Shown in pieces: positions 35,240 through 43,102 of a stretch of 64,000 nucleotides of DNA. Under the pieces are notes generated by a model. That model did no database searches. It was given only the letters and a program-made list of their open reading frames with translations, and had not been told where the DNA came from. The translations under genes and the position numbers were made by a program. Source of the stretch: an uncultured Rhodopila sp. (GTDB lineage: Bacteria > Pseudomonadota > Alphaproteobacteria > Acetobacterales > Acetobacteraceae); contig NZ_CAJATU010000042.1 in NCBI RefSeq assembly GCF_903944925.1, positions 124,001-188,000 of the forward strand, given 5' to 3'. Numbering within the stretch: the first letter of the stretch is position 1; each line of letters starts with the position of its first letter.

Positions 35240-36421
35240 CTACAGGAACAGCTCGTCCGGGTCCCCGTTGAACATTGCCCGGCCGACCGCCTCGAAATGT
35301 GACTCGCGGGCCTGAATCTGCTGCGACAGCGTGTGCATGTCGCGGAACCGGCGCTCGAACGGCGTGCCGAGGAAAATCGCCGAAGTTCCTGCCGCCTTGT
35401 AGACGTAATCGGCGACCTCGGCGGCCGAATGGATTGCATGGGCGCAGCCCAGTCTCACCCGCACCCTGGCGGCAAGATCTATCGGCACGACATCGTCGGC
35501 AGTGGCCGAGACCTCTTTCAGGATGTCCACCAGCCAGGCGCGCGCGGACCCCAACACGGCCTCGCGCCGCGCGATGCCGTCCTGCAGGACCGGGCTATCC
35601 GCCAGGCGTTGCAGACCGCGCGGGATCTTCTCCGCCGCCAGGCTGTGCAGCGAATCGAGCATCGCGCGGGCGATGCCGAACGCCACCCCGGCAACGCCGA
35701 CGGCATACAGGCCCTGCATGGTGAAGGCGTAGAGCGTCCCCGTCTCCCGCCGCAGCGACGGATCCTCGCGCGTGCCGCTGAACGCTTCCGGCACGAACAG
35801 CCCGGTAACCCGGTAGCCCTCGGAGGCCGTGCCGCGCAGGCCGATGGTGTTCCAGTTCGCCACCGGCTGCGTATGCTCCTTGCGGAACAAAAGAGTCCGG
35901 ATTGTCGGCCGCCCGAAGCGGTTCGCGCGCAGCGTCCCGTCCGGTTCGGTGACCTGGCAATGCGCGCCCATCCAGTTCGCCTGGCGGCTGCCGCTGGCGA
36001 AATCCCACTCGCCGCTGAGCAGATAGCCGCCCGGCACCGCCCGGGCCGTGTTCCGGTTGGGCGGTCCCCAGGAAATGATCGTCCGCGCATCCGACCAGAT
36101 CTCCCGCGCGGTTTCCAGCGGGATGAACGGCGCGATCAGCGCGGCGCTGTTGGCGACGAACAGGTTCCAGGCCACCGAGGCGTCGTGCCGTCCGACTTCC
36201 TCGATCGCATGCAGGTAGGTCCAGGGATCGACCTGGTCGCCGCCGGCGGATCGCGGCAGCAGCATGCGGGCCAGGCGGGCGTCGTGAATCCGGGTCAGCA
36301 GCGGTTCGGGGATGAGCTGGCTGGCTTCGATCTCGTCCGCGGCGGCGGCGATCGCAGGGCCGAGATCGCGCGCCCGGGTGACGGGATCGATAGGGGCGGC
36401 GCCGGGCCTGGCACGGTTCAT
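35240..36421 (-). CDS. Acyl-CoA dehydrogenase-family flavoprotein
   Basis: Protein of 393 residues from ATG 36421, with AGGAG 7 bases upstream. It has the acyl-CoA dehydrogenase fold: an N-terminal helical domain (RDLGPAIAAAADEIEAS), a middle strand domain (GYLLSGEWDFASGSRQA) and a C-terminal four-helix bundle (YKAAGTSAIFLGTPFERRFRD). The catalytic base Glu of true dehydrogenases is not evident in the usual place. The WDFASG motif is shared with the flavin-dependent monooxygenases HsaA, DszC and SfnC. An FMNH2-using monooxygenase is therefore as likely as a dehydrogenase. HbpS-type gene follows in the same operon. Confidence 0.82.
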   Translation of the reverse strand: MNRARPGAAPIDPVTRARDLGPAIAAAADEIEASQLIPEPLLTRIHDARLARMLLPRSAGGDQVDPWTYLHAIEEVGRHDASVAWNLFVANSAALIAPFIPLETAREIWSDARTIISWGPPNRNTARAVPGGYLLSGEWDFASGSRQANWMGAHCQVTEPDGTLRANRFGRPTIRTLLFRKEHTQPVANWNTIGLRGTASEGYRVTGLFVPEAFSGTREDPSLRRETGTLYAFTMQGLYAVGVAGVAFGIARAMLDSLHSLAAEKIPRGLQRLADSPVLQDGIARREAVLGSARAWLVDILKEVSATADDVVPIDLAARVRVRLGCAHAIHSAAEVADYVYKAAGTSAIFLGTPFERRFRDMHTLSQQIQARESHFEAVGRAMFNGDPDELFL

Positions 36422-36557
36422 GGGACGCTCCTGCGCCGTGGTCGCACGATTACCGGCCGCCGGGAGGTGCTTTGTCAACGCCGTTCGGCTTGCCGTTGCG
36501 CAAAGTAAACACATGGTTCATTGAACCGAACAGCAGCTTCCGCTAGGTACCGTTGCT

Positions 36558-37238
36558 ATGCGCATCCTGCTTTTCCTATGTGCCGTTTCGCTATCCGCGG
36601 CCTCGCCCGCGCTGGCGCAGGTGACCGTCGACCTGCATGCGCTGCAAGCGCTGCCCGATCAGCCGGAAGCCACCCCCCGTCCGCGTGCCGCGCCGCCCAA
36701 CCTGGTTCGCGTGCCGAACGCGACGGCAAAACTGACTCCGCCAGCGGCGCCGTCAGTACCGGCACCGGCACAGCCCGCCATCCCGCAAGCCGAACCGGGT
36801 ACCGCGGTGATCAACCCGGTGGCGCCGCCCGAGCCGCCGGCGGGAACACCGCCGCCGCCGCCTCCCCCGGTGTCGGCGACCGCCGCGACAAAAGCGGCTC
36901 CCACCACCGCCGGCCTGCGCCTGACCTTTGCCGCAGGCGCGTCGGATCTCAGCCCCGACAGCACCGCATCGATCAAGGACCTGACGGCGGCGGCGCCTCC
37001 CGGTGACGCCACGACGTTCAACGTCCAGGCCTATGCGCCCGGCACGCCGGATGATCCGTCCACCGCGCGGCGCATTTCACTGGCGCGCGCGATGGCGGTG
37101 CGCAGCGCGCTGGTGGCGGACGGCGTCCCGTCGGCCCGCATCTTCGTGCGCGCACTCGGCGCGCAGCATGGCGATGGACCGGCCGACAGGGTGGACGTGA
37201 GCGTTGAGGGCGCCCCCGGGCAGGCGACACAGAAATGA
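36558..37238 (+). CDS. Periplasmic OmpA-like protein, first gene of MotA/MotB-like operon
   Basis: Protein of 226 residues with a signal peptide (MRILLFLCAVSLSAASPALA). It is followed by a long Pro/Ala-rich linker (about 40-115) and a C-terminal OmpA-like peptidoglycan-binding domain (LRLTFAAGASDLSPDSTASI, VQAYAPG, SLARAMAVRSALVADGV). The linker would let it span part of the periplasm. The stop overlaps the ATG of the MotA-like gene by 4 bases, so it belongs to the same functional unit. Confidence 0.78.
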   Translation: MRILLFLCAVSLSAASPALAQVTVDLHALQALPDQPEATPRPRAAPPNLVRVPNATAKLTPPAAPSVPAPAQPAIPQAEPGTAVINPVAPPEPPAGTPPPPPPPVSATAATKAAPTTAGLRLTFAAGASDLSPDSTASIKDLTAAAPPGDATTFNVQAYAPGTPDDPSTARRISLARAMAVRSALVADGVPSARIFVRALGAQHGDGPADRVDVSVEGAPGQATQK

Positions 37239-38377
37239 CCAAGCCCTCCGGCTATCTGATCCGGATGCTGCTGTTCCTGATCGCCGTCGGCATTGTCGCC
37301 GCCGTGCTTTCTCCCGTGCTGGCCACCGCCTTCTTCAACAACCCCGTGCTCAACAGCCTGATCCTGTTCATCCTGCTGCTCGGCATTGTCTGGAACCTCA
37401 ACCAGGTGCTGCGGCTGCGGCCGGAGGTGAAATGGCTCGAGACATATCAGACCTCGCGCAGCCGGCTGGCGGCGCTGCCCTCGCCCAAGCTGCTGGCGCC
37501 GATGGCCAGCATGCTGGCGATGCGGGAAGGCCAGACGCGCCAGGATGGCCGCCATATCACCCTGTCGGCGACCGCCATGCGCAGCCTGCTGGACGGGCTG
37601 TCGTCGCGGCTCGACGAAAGCCGGGAGCTGTCGCGCTACATGACCGGGCTGCTGATCTTCCTCGGCCTGCTGGGGACGTTCTGGGGCCTGCTGAAGACGG
37701 TCGGTTCGGTCTCCGAGGTCATCGGCGGCATGACCATCGGCAGCGGCGACGTCACGGCGATGTTCGACCAGTTGAAGTCGGGCCTGGTCAAGCCGCTGGC
37801 GGGGATGGGAACCGCATTTTCGGCCAGCATGTACGGCCTGGCCGGGGCGCTGGTGCTGGGCTTCCTCGACCTGACCGCCGGGCAGGCGCAGAATCGGTTC
37901 TTCAATGAACTGGAAGAATGGCTGGCCGGCCTGACCCGGCTGTCGTCCGGCGCGCTGGCGGAGGGCGACGGGTCCGTCCCGGTCTATGTCCAGGCGCTGC
38001 TGGAACAGACCGCGGAGAACATGGAGGGCCTGCAGCAGGTGCTGGTGCGGGACGAGGAAAATCGCATCCAGATGAACCAGGCCGTGGTGACTTTGAATGA
38101 GCGGCTCGGCTCGCTGGCTGACACGATGCGGGCCAACCAGCAGTTGATGGCGCGGATCGCCGAGGCGCAAACGGCGATCGGTCCGGCGTTGCAGCGGCTC
38201 GGCCAGGCCGGCGGCGGCGACGATGTCAGCCGCGGCCATCTGCGCAATATCGAGAATTTCCTGCAACGCCTGCTGAATGAGTCCGAACAGGGGCGCGCCC
38301 GCTCGACTGCCGAACTGCGCAACGACCTGCGGCTGCTGACCCGCACCGTCGCGGCGCTGGCGGAGCCGCCGCGGTAA
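37235..38377 (+). CDS. MotA/TolQ/ExbB-like proton channel subunit with long cytoplasmic tail
   Basis: Protein of 380 residues. Four membrane segments are at about 9-33, 39-58, 134-158 and 190-213. The MotA-type segment is GLLIFLGLLGTFWGLLKTVG and the last helix AFSASMYGLAGALVLGFLDL. The region between helices 2 and 3 is cytoplasmic. After helix 4 there are 165 residues predicted as a coiled coil (NQAVVTLNERLGSLADTMR, NIENFLQRLLNESEQGRAR). This layout resembles ZorA of Zorya defence systems and some orphan MotA-like motors more than flagellar MotA. It probably forms an ion-driven motor with the next gene product. No flagellar genes are present. Confidence 0.85.
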   Translation: MTKPSGYLIRMLLFLIAVGIVAAVLSPVLATAFFNNPVLNSLILFILLLGIVWNLNQVLRLRPEVKWLETYQTSRSRLAALPSPKLLAPMASMLAMREGQTRQDGRHITLSATAMRSLLDGLSSRLDESRELSRYMTGLLIFLGLLGTFWGLLKTVGSVSEVIGGMTIGSGDVTAMFDQLKSGLVKPLAGMGTAFSASMYGLAGALVLGFLDLTAGQAQNRFFNELEEWLAGLTRLSSGALAEGDGSVPVYVQALLEQTAENMEGLQQVLVRDEENRIQMNQAVVTLNERLGSLADTMRANQQLMARIAEAQTAIGPALQRLGQAGGGDDVSRGHLRNIENFLQRLLNESEQGRARSTAELRNDLRLLTRTVAALAEPPR

Positions 38378-39678
38378 TGGCAGGCCGCGTCCGCAGGCAC
38401 GGCGGCAACGGACTCGACGCCTGGCCCGGCTATGTGGACGCGCTGTCCACGTTGCTGATGGTCATCATCTTTGTGCTGCTCGTGTTCGTCCTGGCGCAGG
38501 CGTTCCTGGGGATCGCGCTGTCCGGCCGCAGCCACGAACTGGACCAGGCGAAACGGGAACTGTCCGAACTGGCCGACGCCCTGTCGCTGGAGCGCGGCAA
38601 GGAGGCTGACCTGCGGGTGTCGATTTCCCAGCTCGGCCAGCAGCTTGCGTCTCGCACGGCGGATCGCGATCGTCTGACCGGCCAACTGGCGGAAGCCGAT
38701 CTGGCGGTGCAGAACGCGACGGCGGCGGCGGCGCGGTTTCAGGCGCAACTGAACGAAGCAAACGGCCGCGCCGATTCGGCGGCGGCGCAGGCAGCGGACG
38801 CGAAGCGCCAGCTTGCCGAGATGCAGAAGCAGATCGCGGCGCTGGACCAAACGGTCGATATCAGCAAGGACACGCTGCAGGCGAAACTTTCGGATCTGGC
38901 GAAGCTGGCGGACCAGGCGCGCGCCCTGACGGCGCTGCGCGACCAGTTGGAGACTCAGGCGCAGGACGCCGCGGCCCGGGCGATGACCGCGGAGCAGCGG
39001 CAGCAGGCCGTGGAAGTGCAGTTGTCGGATGAGAAGAAGCTCGGCGACAGCGCCAGGGCGCAGATTGCCCTGTTGAACCAGCAGATCGACCAGTTGAAGG
39101 CGCAACTGGCGTCGATCGCGAACAGCCTGGATCTGACGAAACAGTTGTCCAGGGACAAGGACGCGGTGATCGCCAATCTCGGCCAGAAGCTGAACGCCGC
39201 GCTGGCGGCCAAGGTGGAGGAGCTGCAGCAATATCGCAGCGAATTCTTTGGCAAGCTGCGCAGCGTGCTGGCCAACCGGCCGGGCATCACCATCGTCGGC
39301 GACCGGTTCGTGTTCCAGAGCGAGGTGCTGTTTCCCGTCGGCAGCGCGGAGCTGACTCCCGCCGGGGCGCTGCAAATGACCAGCCTCGCGGTCACCATCA
39401 AGGACATTGCGGCGGAAATCCCGCCCGACGTGCGCTGGGTGCTGCGGGTGGATGGCCACACCGATCCGCAGCCGGTGAAAAGCAGCGTGTTCGCCTCGAA
39501 CTGGGAGCTGTCGGCGGCGCGGGCGATCACGGTCGTGAAACTGCTGATCGCGGACGGGGTGCCGCCGCAACATCTGGCTGCCACCGGGTTTGGGCAATAC
39601 CAGCCGTTCGGCCCCGGCGACGCCCCCGACGCCTACGCGAAGGACCGCCGGATCGAGCTGCGGCTGACGGACCGGTAG
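38377..39678 (+). CDS. MotB-like stator protein with coiled coil and OmpA domain
   Basis: Protein of 433 residues. A single membrane helix (YVDALSTLLMVIIFVLLVFV) carries D21, placed like the proton-binding Asp of MotB. Residues 50-280 form a very long coiled coil (KRELSELADALSLE to DLTKQLSRDKDAVIANL). The C-terminus is an OmpA/MotB peptidoglycan-binding domain (VLFPVGSAELTPAGA, RVDGHTDPQPV, SNWELSAARAITVVKLL, ATGFGQYQP). The coiled coil is far longer than in flagellar MotB and would reach deep into the periplasm. The start overlaps the stop of the MotA-like gene by 1 base (TAATG). Confidence 0.85.
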   Translation: MAGRVRRHGGNGLDAWPGYVDALSTLLMVIIFVLLVFVLAQAFLGIALSGRSHELDQAKRELSELADALSLERGKEADLRVSISQLGQQLASRTADRDRLTGQLAEADLAVQNATAAAARFQAQLNEANGRADSAAAQAADAKRQLAEMQKQIAALDQTVDISKDTLQAKLSDLAKLADQARALTALRDQLETQAQDAAARAMTAEQRQQAVEVQLSDEKKLGDSARAQIALLNQQIDQLKAQLASIANSLDLTKQLSRDKDAVIANLGQKLNAALAAKVEELQQYRSEFFGKLRSVLANRPGITIVGDRFVFQSEVLFPVGSAELTPAGALQMTSLAVTIKDIAAEIPPDVRWVLRVDGHTDPQPVKSSVFASNWELSAARAITVVKLLIADGVPPQHLAATGFGQYQPFGPGDAPDAYAKDRRIELRLTDR

Positions 39679-40279
39679 CGGTTCGGCCAGTGCAGCCAGC
39701 GGCACCCGGTTGGGTCTTTGACGCCGCGCTTTGCTGACCGCCTCCGCGCTGGCGCCGTGCGGCGACTTCAGCCCACGCTCCGCTGGCCGTGGTGGGAAAG
39801 TGACCGGTATCCGCGGTCCGTCGAAGGTCACGGTCAACGTCCGGTCGGCCCGGATGCCCATTTCCTGCGTTTCGCCATCCATCTCCCGATTGACCGGCAC
39901 GGCCCCCGATGGACCGGCACGGCGGCGCCGCACAGGGTTGCGCGCGATACAGGATGCGCTCCGCCATGGTGCCGACCAAGCTGAGTCGGCTAGGGCTTCG
40001 CCGTCGGCCCAGAGCTGCTGTGCCAGTATAGTATCGCTTGTCAGGTGCAAGCGCACAAAGTAAAATGAGGAACATACAAGGTTATGCATTTGCTGAGGAG
40101 ATAATCTTATTGACCAGTCCATAAATCCCTTCATCACAGAGCTGAACATTTCAGCGCGTTTGTCGCACTCGCGGCGAGCTACCCGGTCGCCCCGGAATGG
40201 CTCCGCGGAGGCGCCGAAGCGTGTCACACCGGTTGATCGGGTTGCCACCATACCCCATTGTCACCCCGCAGGAGACACC
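39679..40279. other. Intergenic region with decayed gene fragment
   Basis: Besides the fragment at 39795-40015, this stretch contains an A+T-rich part (40030-40150) with no recognisable gene. It probably holds the promoter of the coiled-coil gene at 40280. No hairpin terminator is obvious after the MotB-like gene. Confidence 0.45.
39795..40015 (-). pseudogene. Decayed 3' fragment of the SAM-methyltransferase gene
   Basis: On the minus strand this stretch encodes REMDGETQEMGIRADRTLTV then TFDGPRIPVTFPP, close to REMDGETLVKGIRPDGTLIV then TFDGLRIPVTLPP in the methyltransferase at 40663-41913. The order of flanking words (MAERILYRAQ versus MAVHILYCVR) is also kept, but in shifted frames. Both ends fade out. 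The fragment therefore derives from a second copy of the gene's C-terminal part, now broken by indels. Confidence 0.75.
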
Positions 40280-40627
40280 ATGAACGAGGATATTGCGAAC
40301 CGCATTCTGGCGACACTGGAGCGACTCGAAGCCGGTCAGGGCAGCATGCGCGAGGATCTAAGCCGGCTTGAAGGGAAGCATGACAGCCTCCGCGACGAAC
40401 TGATCAAGACCCGTGCCGACATCATGGAGCGCATCGACCGTTTGCAAAACGCCGTCACGGCCATCCAGGACGATATCGCGGTTAACATGGGCGCGGTCGA
40501 TTCCGCCCGCCACGTTAATGACAACACTCGCGAAGACCTGAAGCAGATGCGGGAGCAGATGTCGGTCATGTGGCGCCAGTTGAAGGCCGTCCAGGTCCGC
40601 GTTGACGAGATTTCCGGAAGACATTGA
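40280..40627 (+). CDS. Small cytoplasmic coiled-coil protein
   Basis: Protein of 115 residues from ATG 40280, with AGGAG 6 bases upstream. It is almost entirely a coiled coil: NRILATLERLEAGQGSMRED, SLRDELIKTRADIMERIDRL, NDNTREDLKQMREQMSVMWR. It has no membrane segment or enzyme motif. It is similar in kind to the first coil of the hendecad protein at 33866-34618. The methyltransferase gene lies convergently 35 bases away. The function is unknown; it may be an oligomeric scaffold. Confidence 0.65.
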   Translation: MNEDIANRILATLERLEAGQGSMREDLSRLEGKHDSLRDELIKTRADIMERIDRLQNAVTAIQDDIAVNMGAVDSARHVNDNTREDLKQMREQMSVMWRQLKAVQVRVDEISGRH

Positions 40628-40662
40628 CGCCGGGGCCGCGCGCACAAAGGCGCAGCCCGCCA

Positions 40663-41913
40663 TCAACCCCCCGGCGGTGCCCCCAGAAGCACGCGATTAA
40701 CCCGCTCCAGCGCCGCGAAGGTCTGCCGCCACGCTTTCCCGAACGCCTCCGGCTTGATCCCCCGCCCGGCCAGAACGTCCGCGATCTGAGTCACATTCCG
40801 CTGCCCGTCGATCAGCGGCAGGATCGCCGAGGCCAACGGCGGCAAGGTGACCGGTATCCGCAGCCCGTCGAAAGTCACGATCAGCGTCCCGTCGGGCCGA
40901 ATCCCCTTCACCAGCGTCTCGCCATCCATCTCACGGTAGACCGGCACGGCGTCCCCGGCGTCCGGGTCCGGCTGCCGCACCGGATCGTCCGCCCGCACGC
41001 AATACAGGATGTGCACCGCCATGTTGCCGGCCAAGCCCTCGGCCAGAGCGGCGCGCTCGGTCACGTCCATCCCCTCCAGTCGCGCCCGCAGCTTCGGGTC
41101 CGGCAGCAGCGGCGCCGGATCGTACCGCATCGGCTCCACCCAGCAGGTCACCCGCAGGCCCGCCCCGCCGAGCAGATCCTCAAGTTGCGGCACGGTGAAA
41201 TACCGGTCGCGCGGGTTCAGCAGCAGATCGTACAGCCCGGCATCGCCGCCGTTGATATGGTCGTCGAAATACCGGTTGTGGCGCAGCCATTGCGTCTCCG
41301 GCAGGTGCTTCATCACCCGCCGCGCGATATCCAGGCGCTGTTGCGGCGGCTGCCAGGGGGGAGCCAGCCGGCGCATCACGTCCTGCATCATATAGACGCC
41401 CGTCCGCCCATGCGGCGCATACACCATCAGCCCCATCCCGCCGCCGGGAGCCAGCACCGACAGCAGCGCCCGCAACCCCTCGGCCGGGTCCGGCAGATGG
41501 TGCAGCACGCCGCAGCAATCGATGTAGTCGAACGCCCCCAAACCCGAACGGGGCAGGTCGAGCAGCGACCGCTGATCCCAAATGATATTTCCAAGACCCC
41601 GGACCTCGGCACGGCCGCGGGCTGTCGCCAGCGCAGCGGCGGAGCGGTCAAGCCAGGTCACCGTCCCGGCCCGGCCCAGCCGCGTCATCTGCTGCGCCAG
41701 CATGATCGTCGCATCGCCGGTGCCGCCGCCCGCGATCAGCGCCCGTAAGGGCTCGTTGGCCGGGCGAGCGGCACCGAACACCCAATAGTCGATCTCCCGT
41801 ATGTGGCTGGGGCTGCCGACGATCAGCCGCTTCGCCTCGTCGCGCGGATCGCGCTTCGGATAGGGATACGCCTCATACTGTTCGGCGAGGTGCTGATCGG
41901 TTGCGTCTGTCAT
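40663..41913 (-). CDS. Class I SAM-dependent methyltransferase with C-terminal PqqD-like domain
   Basis: Protein of 416 residues from ATG 41913. The N-terminal segment AEQYEAYPYPKRDPR is typical of a group of predicted methyltransferases. The SAM site is ALIAGGGTGDATIMLAQQM, then LDRSAAALATA and YIDCCGVLHHLPDP. About 120 C-terminal residues form an extra domain (VTFDGLRIPVTLPPLASAIL, IDGQRNVTQIADVL) that resembles a winged-helix or PqqD-like fold. The substrate is unknown. It is divergent from the TrmH-type gene, with 22 bases between the starts, so both promoters overlap. A partial decayed copy lies at 39795-40015. Confidence 0.82.
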   Translation of the reverse strand: MTDATDQHLAEQYEAYPYPKRDPRDEAKRLIVGSPSHIREIDYWVFGAARPANEPLRALIAGGGTGDATIMLAQQMTRLGRAGTVTWLDRSAAALATARGRAEVRGLGNIIWDQRSLLDLPRSGLGAFDYIDCCGVLHHLPDPAEGLRALLSVLAPGGGMGLMVYAPHGRTGVYMMQDVMRRLAPPWQPPQQRLDIARRVMKHLPETQWLRHNRYFDDHINGGDAGLYDLLLNPRDRYFTVPQLEDLLGGAGLRVTCWVEPMRYDPAPLLPDPKLRARLEGMDVTERAALAEGLAGNMAVHILYCVRADDPVRQPDPDAGDAVPVYREMDGETLVKGIRPDGTLIVTFDGLRIPVTLPPLASAILPLIDGQRNVTQIADVLAGRGIKPEAFGKAWRQTFAALERVNRVLLGAPPGG

Positions 41914-41935
41914 GGCCCCGGCATAGACCGCCGGC

Positions 41936-42523
41936 ATGGTTGAAGCCAGATCACGCGGCTATTTTGGCATCGGCGCCGAGGGCATCTCGAAATCCGCCAA
42001 CGTCGGCGCCCTGTTGCGCACCGGGCATGCCTTCGGGGCGGCGTTCTGCTTCACCATCGGCACCGGCTGGGACGCGCGCGCCGGGCGCACCGCCGATACC
42101 GCGGATACGCCGCTGCATGTGCCGATGTGGCGCTACGCCTCGGTCGAAGAACTATCGCTGCCGCGCGGCTGCGTGCTTGTCGGCATCGAGCGGGTGGAGG
42201 ACGCGGTCGACCTGCCGTCCTTCCGCCACCCGCTGAATGCCGCCTATGTCCTCGGGCCCGAACGCGCCGGCCTGTCCGAGGCGCTGCTGTCCCGTTGCGA
42301 CCACGTGGTGAAAATCCCGACCCGGTTCTCGCTGAACCTGGCGGTGGCCGGCGCCCTGGTGCTGTATGACCGCCTGCTCCAGCACGGCCGCTTCGCCGAA
42401 CGTCCCGTCGGCTCGCGCGGGCCGATCGAGCCGTTGGCGGCGACGGGGCACGGGCCGCCGCGGTTCCGGCGGACGATCCCGGACTGGCTGGCGCAGCCTG
42501 ACACGAACGCGAAGAAGCCATGA
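41936..42523 (+). CDS. SpoU/TrmH-family RNA 2'-O-methyltransferase
   Basis: Protein of 195 residues with the knotted SPOUT fold. The motifs are SKSANVGALLRTGHAFGA (motif 1), NAAYVLGPERAGLSEALL (motif 2) and VKIPTRFSLNLAVAGALVLYDRL (motif 3). Enzymes of this family methylate tRNA or rRNA ribose. It lacks an N-terminal substrate domain, like TrmL. The target nucleotide cannot be assigned from sequence. Confidence 0.88.
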   Translation: MVEARSRGYFGIGAEGISKSANVGALLRTGHAFGAAFCFTIGTGWDARAGRTADTADTPLHVPMWRYASVEELSLPRGCVLVGIERVEDAVDLPSFRHPLNAAYVLGPERAGLSEALLSRCDHVVKIPTRFSLNLAVAGALVLYDRLLQHGRFAERPVGSRGPIEPLAATGHGPPRFRRTIPDWLAQPDTNAKKP

Positions 42524-42571
42524 GCCCGTAATGCTTGTTTGAGGCCGGACCCGGCACTATTGCTGCGCCGC

Positions 42572-43102
42572 ATGATCAGACATCTGCTTTGGATTCCCGC
42601 CCTCGTGCTGGTTCTGGCTCTGCCCGCCTCGGCTGAGACCAAGAAATCGGCCCCCTCGCATCCGGCCGCCGCCGGCCCCAAGTCTATCGGCAAGTTCGAT
42701 GACTGGACCGCGGCGACGCATCAGGAGGGAGGCCAGACCGTGTGCTACGCATTCACCCGCGTGCAAAGTTCGTCCCCTGCCCTGCCCGGCCGCGGGGCGG
42801 TCATCCTGACGGTGACGGAACGCGCCTCCGGCCGCGATGCCGTGGCGATCGAGGCGGGGTTCACCTTTGCCCCGAACGCGGCGGTGACGGTGCAGGTGGA
42901 TCAGGCGGGGCTGGAGTTCTATACCGCCCAACGGGCCGCGTTCGCCCGTGACGGCAAGGCGGCGGTGGCTGCGTTGCACAAAGGCGGCCGGGCCATTGCG
43001 CGGTCGCCCGGCCCGAAGGAGGTTTCGGTGACGGATACATTCAGCCTGAAGGGCTTCGGGCCGGCCTATGCGGCCATCGTCAAGGCGTGCCCCGCGAAGT
43101 GA
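42572..43102 (+). CDS. Invasion-associated locus B (IalB)-family protein
   Basis: Protein of 176 residues from ATG 42572, with signal peptide (HLLWIPALVLVLALPASA). The mature part contains GKFDDWTAATHQEGGQTVCYAF, the mark of the IalB family, and closes with a Cys in VKACPAK. The family is periplasmic or outer-membrane associated in Alphaproteobacteria, and is linked to invasion in Bartonella but common in free-living species. Its stop codon overlaps the GTG start of rlmN by 16 bases. Confidence 0.8.
   Translation: MIRHLLWIPALVLVLALPASAETKKSAPSHPAAAGPKSIGKFDDWTAATHQEGGQTVCYAFTRVQSSSPALPGRGAVILTVTERASGRDAVAIEAGFTFAPNAAVTVQVDQAGLEFYTAQRAAFARDGKAAVAALHKGGRAIARSPGPKEVSVTDTFSLKGFGPAYAAIVKACPAK

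Noticed and set aside
36558-39678. A complete Zorya defence system
   Set aside because: Only MotA-like and MotB-like genes are present; no ZorC, ZorD or ZorE genes lie within several kilobases. The following genes are a gene remnant, a coiled-coil protein and a methyltransferase.
37984-40251. 755-codon minus-strand frame
   Set aside because: It mixes the antisense of the MotB-like gene with the decayed methyltransferase fragment; only the fragment part (39795-40015) has homology.
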